13,638 nt of DNA from JAZSNL01 sp045536365 (GTDB taxonomy: Bacteria; Bacillota_I; Bacilli_A; ML615J-28; CAG-313): NCBI GenBank assembly GCA_045536365.1, contig JAZSNL010000008.1, positions 1 through 13,638 on the forward strand, given 5' to 3'. The position numbers and the translations under genes are program-made. This document shows, piece after piece, positions 12,424 through 13,638 of the stretch (the stretch's first letter is position 1; each line of letters opens with the position of its first letter). The notes under the pieces were generated by a model. The model was not told the DNA's origin, ran no database searches, and saw only the letters and a list, made by a program, of their open reading frames with translations.

Positions 12424-13601
12424 ATCTTATCATTTATTCTATCTTTAATTTTTCTAATACCTGCAACTGAATAATTATATTTTAACGATAGTGATAAATC
12501 ACTCTTTTTATTAATATAAAATTCATAACATATTTTGTATTTTTCACTTTCTTTATCTGCAACTTTTAATATTGTTTCTTCAAATAATTCTTTTGGCATA
12601 CCCTTATAAAGTGGCTTGTATGTTTTCTTCACCAATTTTGAAGTTACATAAGACAAACCAACTCCTAACATTATTGGAACAAATATACTTATTCCTAAAG
12701 GTGTAGTAACTCTATTAAGCATATAATATGTGATGTTTGAAACAATAAAACATTGTATCATGCTAGATAGATGAAATGCTTTGCCAAACTCTCTTTTTGA
12801 TAACCAAAATGATGTTAATATGAATATACATTCGATAAAAGTATCATTTAATTTAGCAACAAACAATACAATTATTACACTTAATGTATTCCATATTAAA
12901 CTTAAAAATAGATAAATTAATATAGTATATCTTTCTTGCTTTGATTTATTTCTAAAATTATGCAAGTTTTTTTGCAATTTTTGAAGCAAGTTTTTTAAGT
13001 TCATTTTCTTTTGCGAATAAGAATAAACTTCCTGGCCAATCACCCATTTTTTAACACCTCCTTGTTCTTCCAATTTATACCATATTATTAACATAATATA
13101 ATAATCAATATTCATTATTAAGTTAAATAATGTTGCATAGTTTTGTGTATCATAATTTCTTATTACACTACTTATAAATTGAATTAATATATTAATAAGA
13201 AAAACTTTTATTACTCTTTTAAATTTTGCTTTTTTGATAACAAAATAAATGAACATTACTAAAATATTGTAAATTTGATAATATTCTTTGCAATTAAATT
13301 TATATAAAAAATATGTACCAAAAATAATAATTGATGGAATTAAAATTGTTTCAAAATCAAATTTATATTTCTTGAGAATTATGCTTTTGATTAAATGAAA
13401 ATTAAAATATAAACATATATTTTGAAAAACATAGTCTATTTTATATTTTGCTAAAAAAATAAATATTTTAGTAAATTCAGAATTATTAATACTTAATCCA
13501 AAATAATCTAATCCCACTAATTTAAGTATAAACACTATTACTAATACAAAAAGATACACTTTCAAACTCGTAGACAAATACTTACCATAATCTTTAAACA
13601 C
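12411..13601 (-). CDS. Multi-pass membrane protein with AgrB-like motif and C-terminal HTH
   Basis: A protein of 396 residues from the GTG at 13601. This start has AGGAGG 8 bases upstream; the earlier GTG at 13610 overlaps that site. Residues 1-180 hold several hydrophobic helices (LKVYLFVLVIVFILKLVG first). Residues about 200-225 are an amphipathic basic helix. Residues 226-325 are a second membrane block with Arg270, His277 and Cys284 in KREFGKAFHLSSMIQC. Their spacing equals that of the essential Arg, His and Cys of staphylococcal AgrB peptidase, although the conserved Gly before His is not in its usual place. Residues about 352-393 resemble a helix-turn-helix (LSLSLKYNYSVAGIRKIKDR). The second half resembles a recurrent gut-phage family. 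Possible roles: membrane-tethered regulator, peptide processor or holin-like protein; none is proven. The left and right halves may be separate genes in relatives. Confidence 0.72.
   Translation of the reverse strand: MFKDYGKYLSTSLKVYLFVLVIVFILKLVGLDYFGLSINNSEFTKIFIFLAKYKIDYVFQNICLYFNFHLIKSIILKKYKFDFETILIPSIIIFGTYFLYKFNCKEYYQIYNILVMFIYFVIKKAKFKRVIKVFLINILIQFISSVIRNYDTQNYATLFNLIMNIDYYIMLIIWYKLEEQGGVKKWVIGQEVYSYSQKKMNLKNLLQKLQKNLHNFRNKSKQERYTILIYLFLSLIWNTLSVIIVLFVAKLNDTFIECIFILTSFWLSKREFGKAFHLSSMIQCFIVSNITYYMLNRVTTPLGISIFVPIMLGVGLSYVTSKLVKKTYKPLYKGMPKELFEETILKVADKESEKYKICYEFYINKKSDLSLSLKYNYSVAGIRKIKDRINDKIKRL
12958..13047 (-). CDS. Overlapping 29-residue peptide ORF
   Basis: An ATG at 13047 opens a 29-codon ORF in the +1 frame inside the membrane protein gene. 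It is preceded by AAGGAGGTG, nearly the full anti-16S complement, with 9 bases of spacing. The peptide starts MGDWPGSLFLF and continues as a basic amphipathic helix (ELKKLASKIAKKLA). It spans the junction between the two halves of the membrane protein. It could be a signal-type peptide substrate for the AgrB-like domain, a small membrane-active peptide, or a device to reinitiate at the in-frame ATG at 13004. The Gly-Gly codons of the host frame (GGA GGT) could create the ribosome site by chance, so confidence is modest. Confidence 0.35.
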   Translation of the reverse strand: MGDWPGSLFLFAKENELKKLASKIAKKLA

Positions 13602-13638
13602 CTTTTTCACCTCCTATCTAAACAAAAAAGGAAATATT

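Noticed and set aside
1..13638. CRISPR array, insertion sequence or origin of replication
   Set aside because: No regularly spaced repeats, transposase-like ORF, terminal inverted repeats or iteron cluster were seen.

Overview
The window is a stretch of a tailed (siphovirus-type) phage or prophage genome. Every credible gene lies on the minus strand, so it reads biologically from 13638 down to 1. The DNA is very AT-rich, Shine-Dalgarno sequences are strong (AAAGGAGG types), and TGA is used as a stop with TGG for Trp, so the ordinary bacterial code applies. Together with the protein families this points to a low-GC Firmicutes (Bacilli/Clostridia-like) host, probably a gut bacterium. That host call is inference from resemblance, not a database result.

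Layout in transcription order. (1) 13601-12411 encodes a multi-pass membrane protein with an AgrB-like R-x6-H-x6-C signature and a C-terminal helix-turn-helix-like segment. A 29-codon ORF with a near-perfect ribosome binding site overlaps it out of frame. It ends in an intrinsic terminator. (2) 12369-9135 is a cassette of six small proteins resembling a set that recurs in gut-Firmicutes phages: a Pro/Gln-tailed protein, a small helical protein, a Gly/Cys-rich protein with one membrane segment, a beta-rich protein with Cys-Cys pairs, an RG-rich low-complexity protein and a small papain-like cysteine peptidase. The cassette starts with a leader that looks like an attenuator. It also contains a structured intergenic element with a potential 9-bp pseudoknot. 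(3) 9101-9028 is a tRNA-Cys(GCA) with encoded CCA, followed by a promoter and a small acidic/lysine-rich protein. (4) At 8708-8671 a terminator and a perfect-consensus promoter (TTGACA-N17-TATAAT) share the same bases and separate the accessory block from the virion block. (5) 8592-4908 is the head and connector block: Gp20-like scaffold, HK97-type major capsid protein, four head-tail connector/minor capsid proteins, a small basic protein and the major tail tube protein. (6) A strong terminator follows the tail tube gene. (7) 4838-1 is the tail assembly block: two tail assembly chaperones (the second of the Gp15 family, coupled by TAATG), a tape measure protein of about 588 residues, a distal-tail-position protein, and a large tail/baseplate protein that runs off the left edge.

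Terminase, portal, lysis, integrase and replication genes are not in the window, so lifestyle cannot be decided. The structural genes are tightly packed with ATGA or TAATG overlaps and gaps of a few bases, and look translationally coupled. Gaps above about 60 bp occur only where regulatory structures are visible, and there is no gene-free stretch over 300 bp. The plus strand carries only antisense shadows of the minus-strand genes.

The most interesting parts are the AgrB-like/HTH membrane protein with its overlapping peptide ORF, the pseudoknotted element at 10569-10656, the fused terminator-promoter, and a phage tRNA-Cys embedded next to unusually Cys-rich phage proteins.
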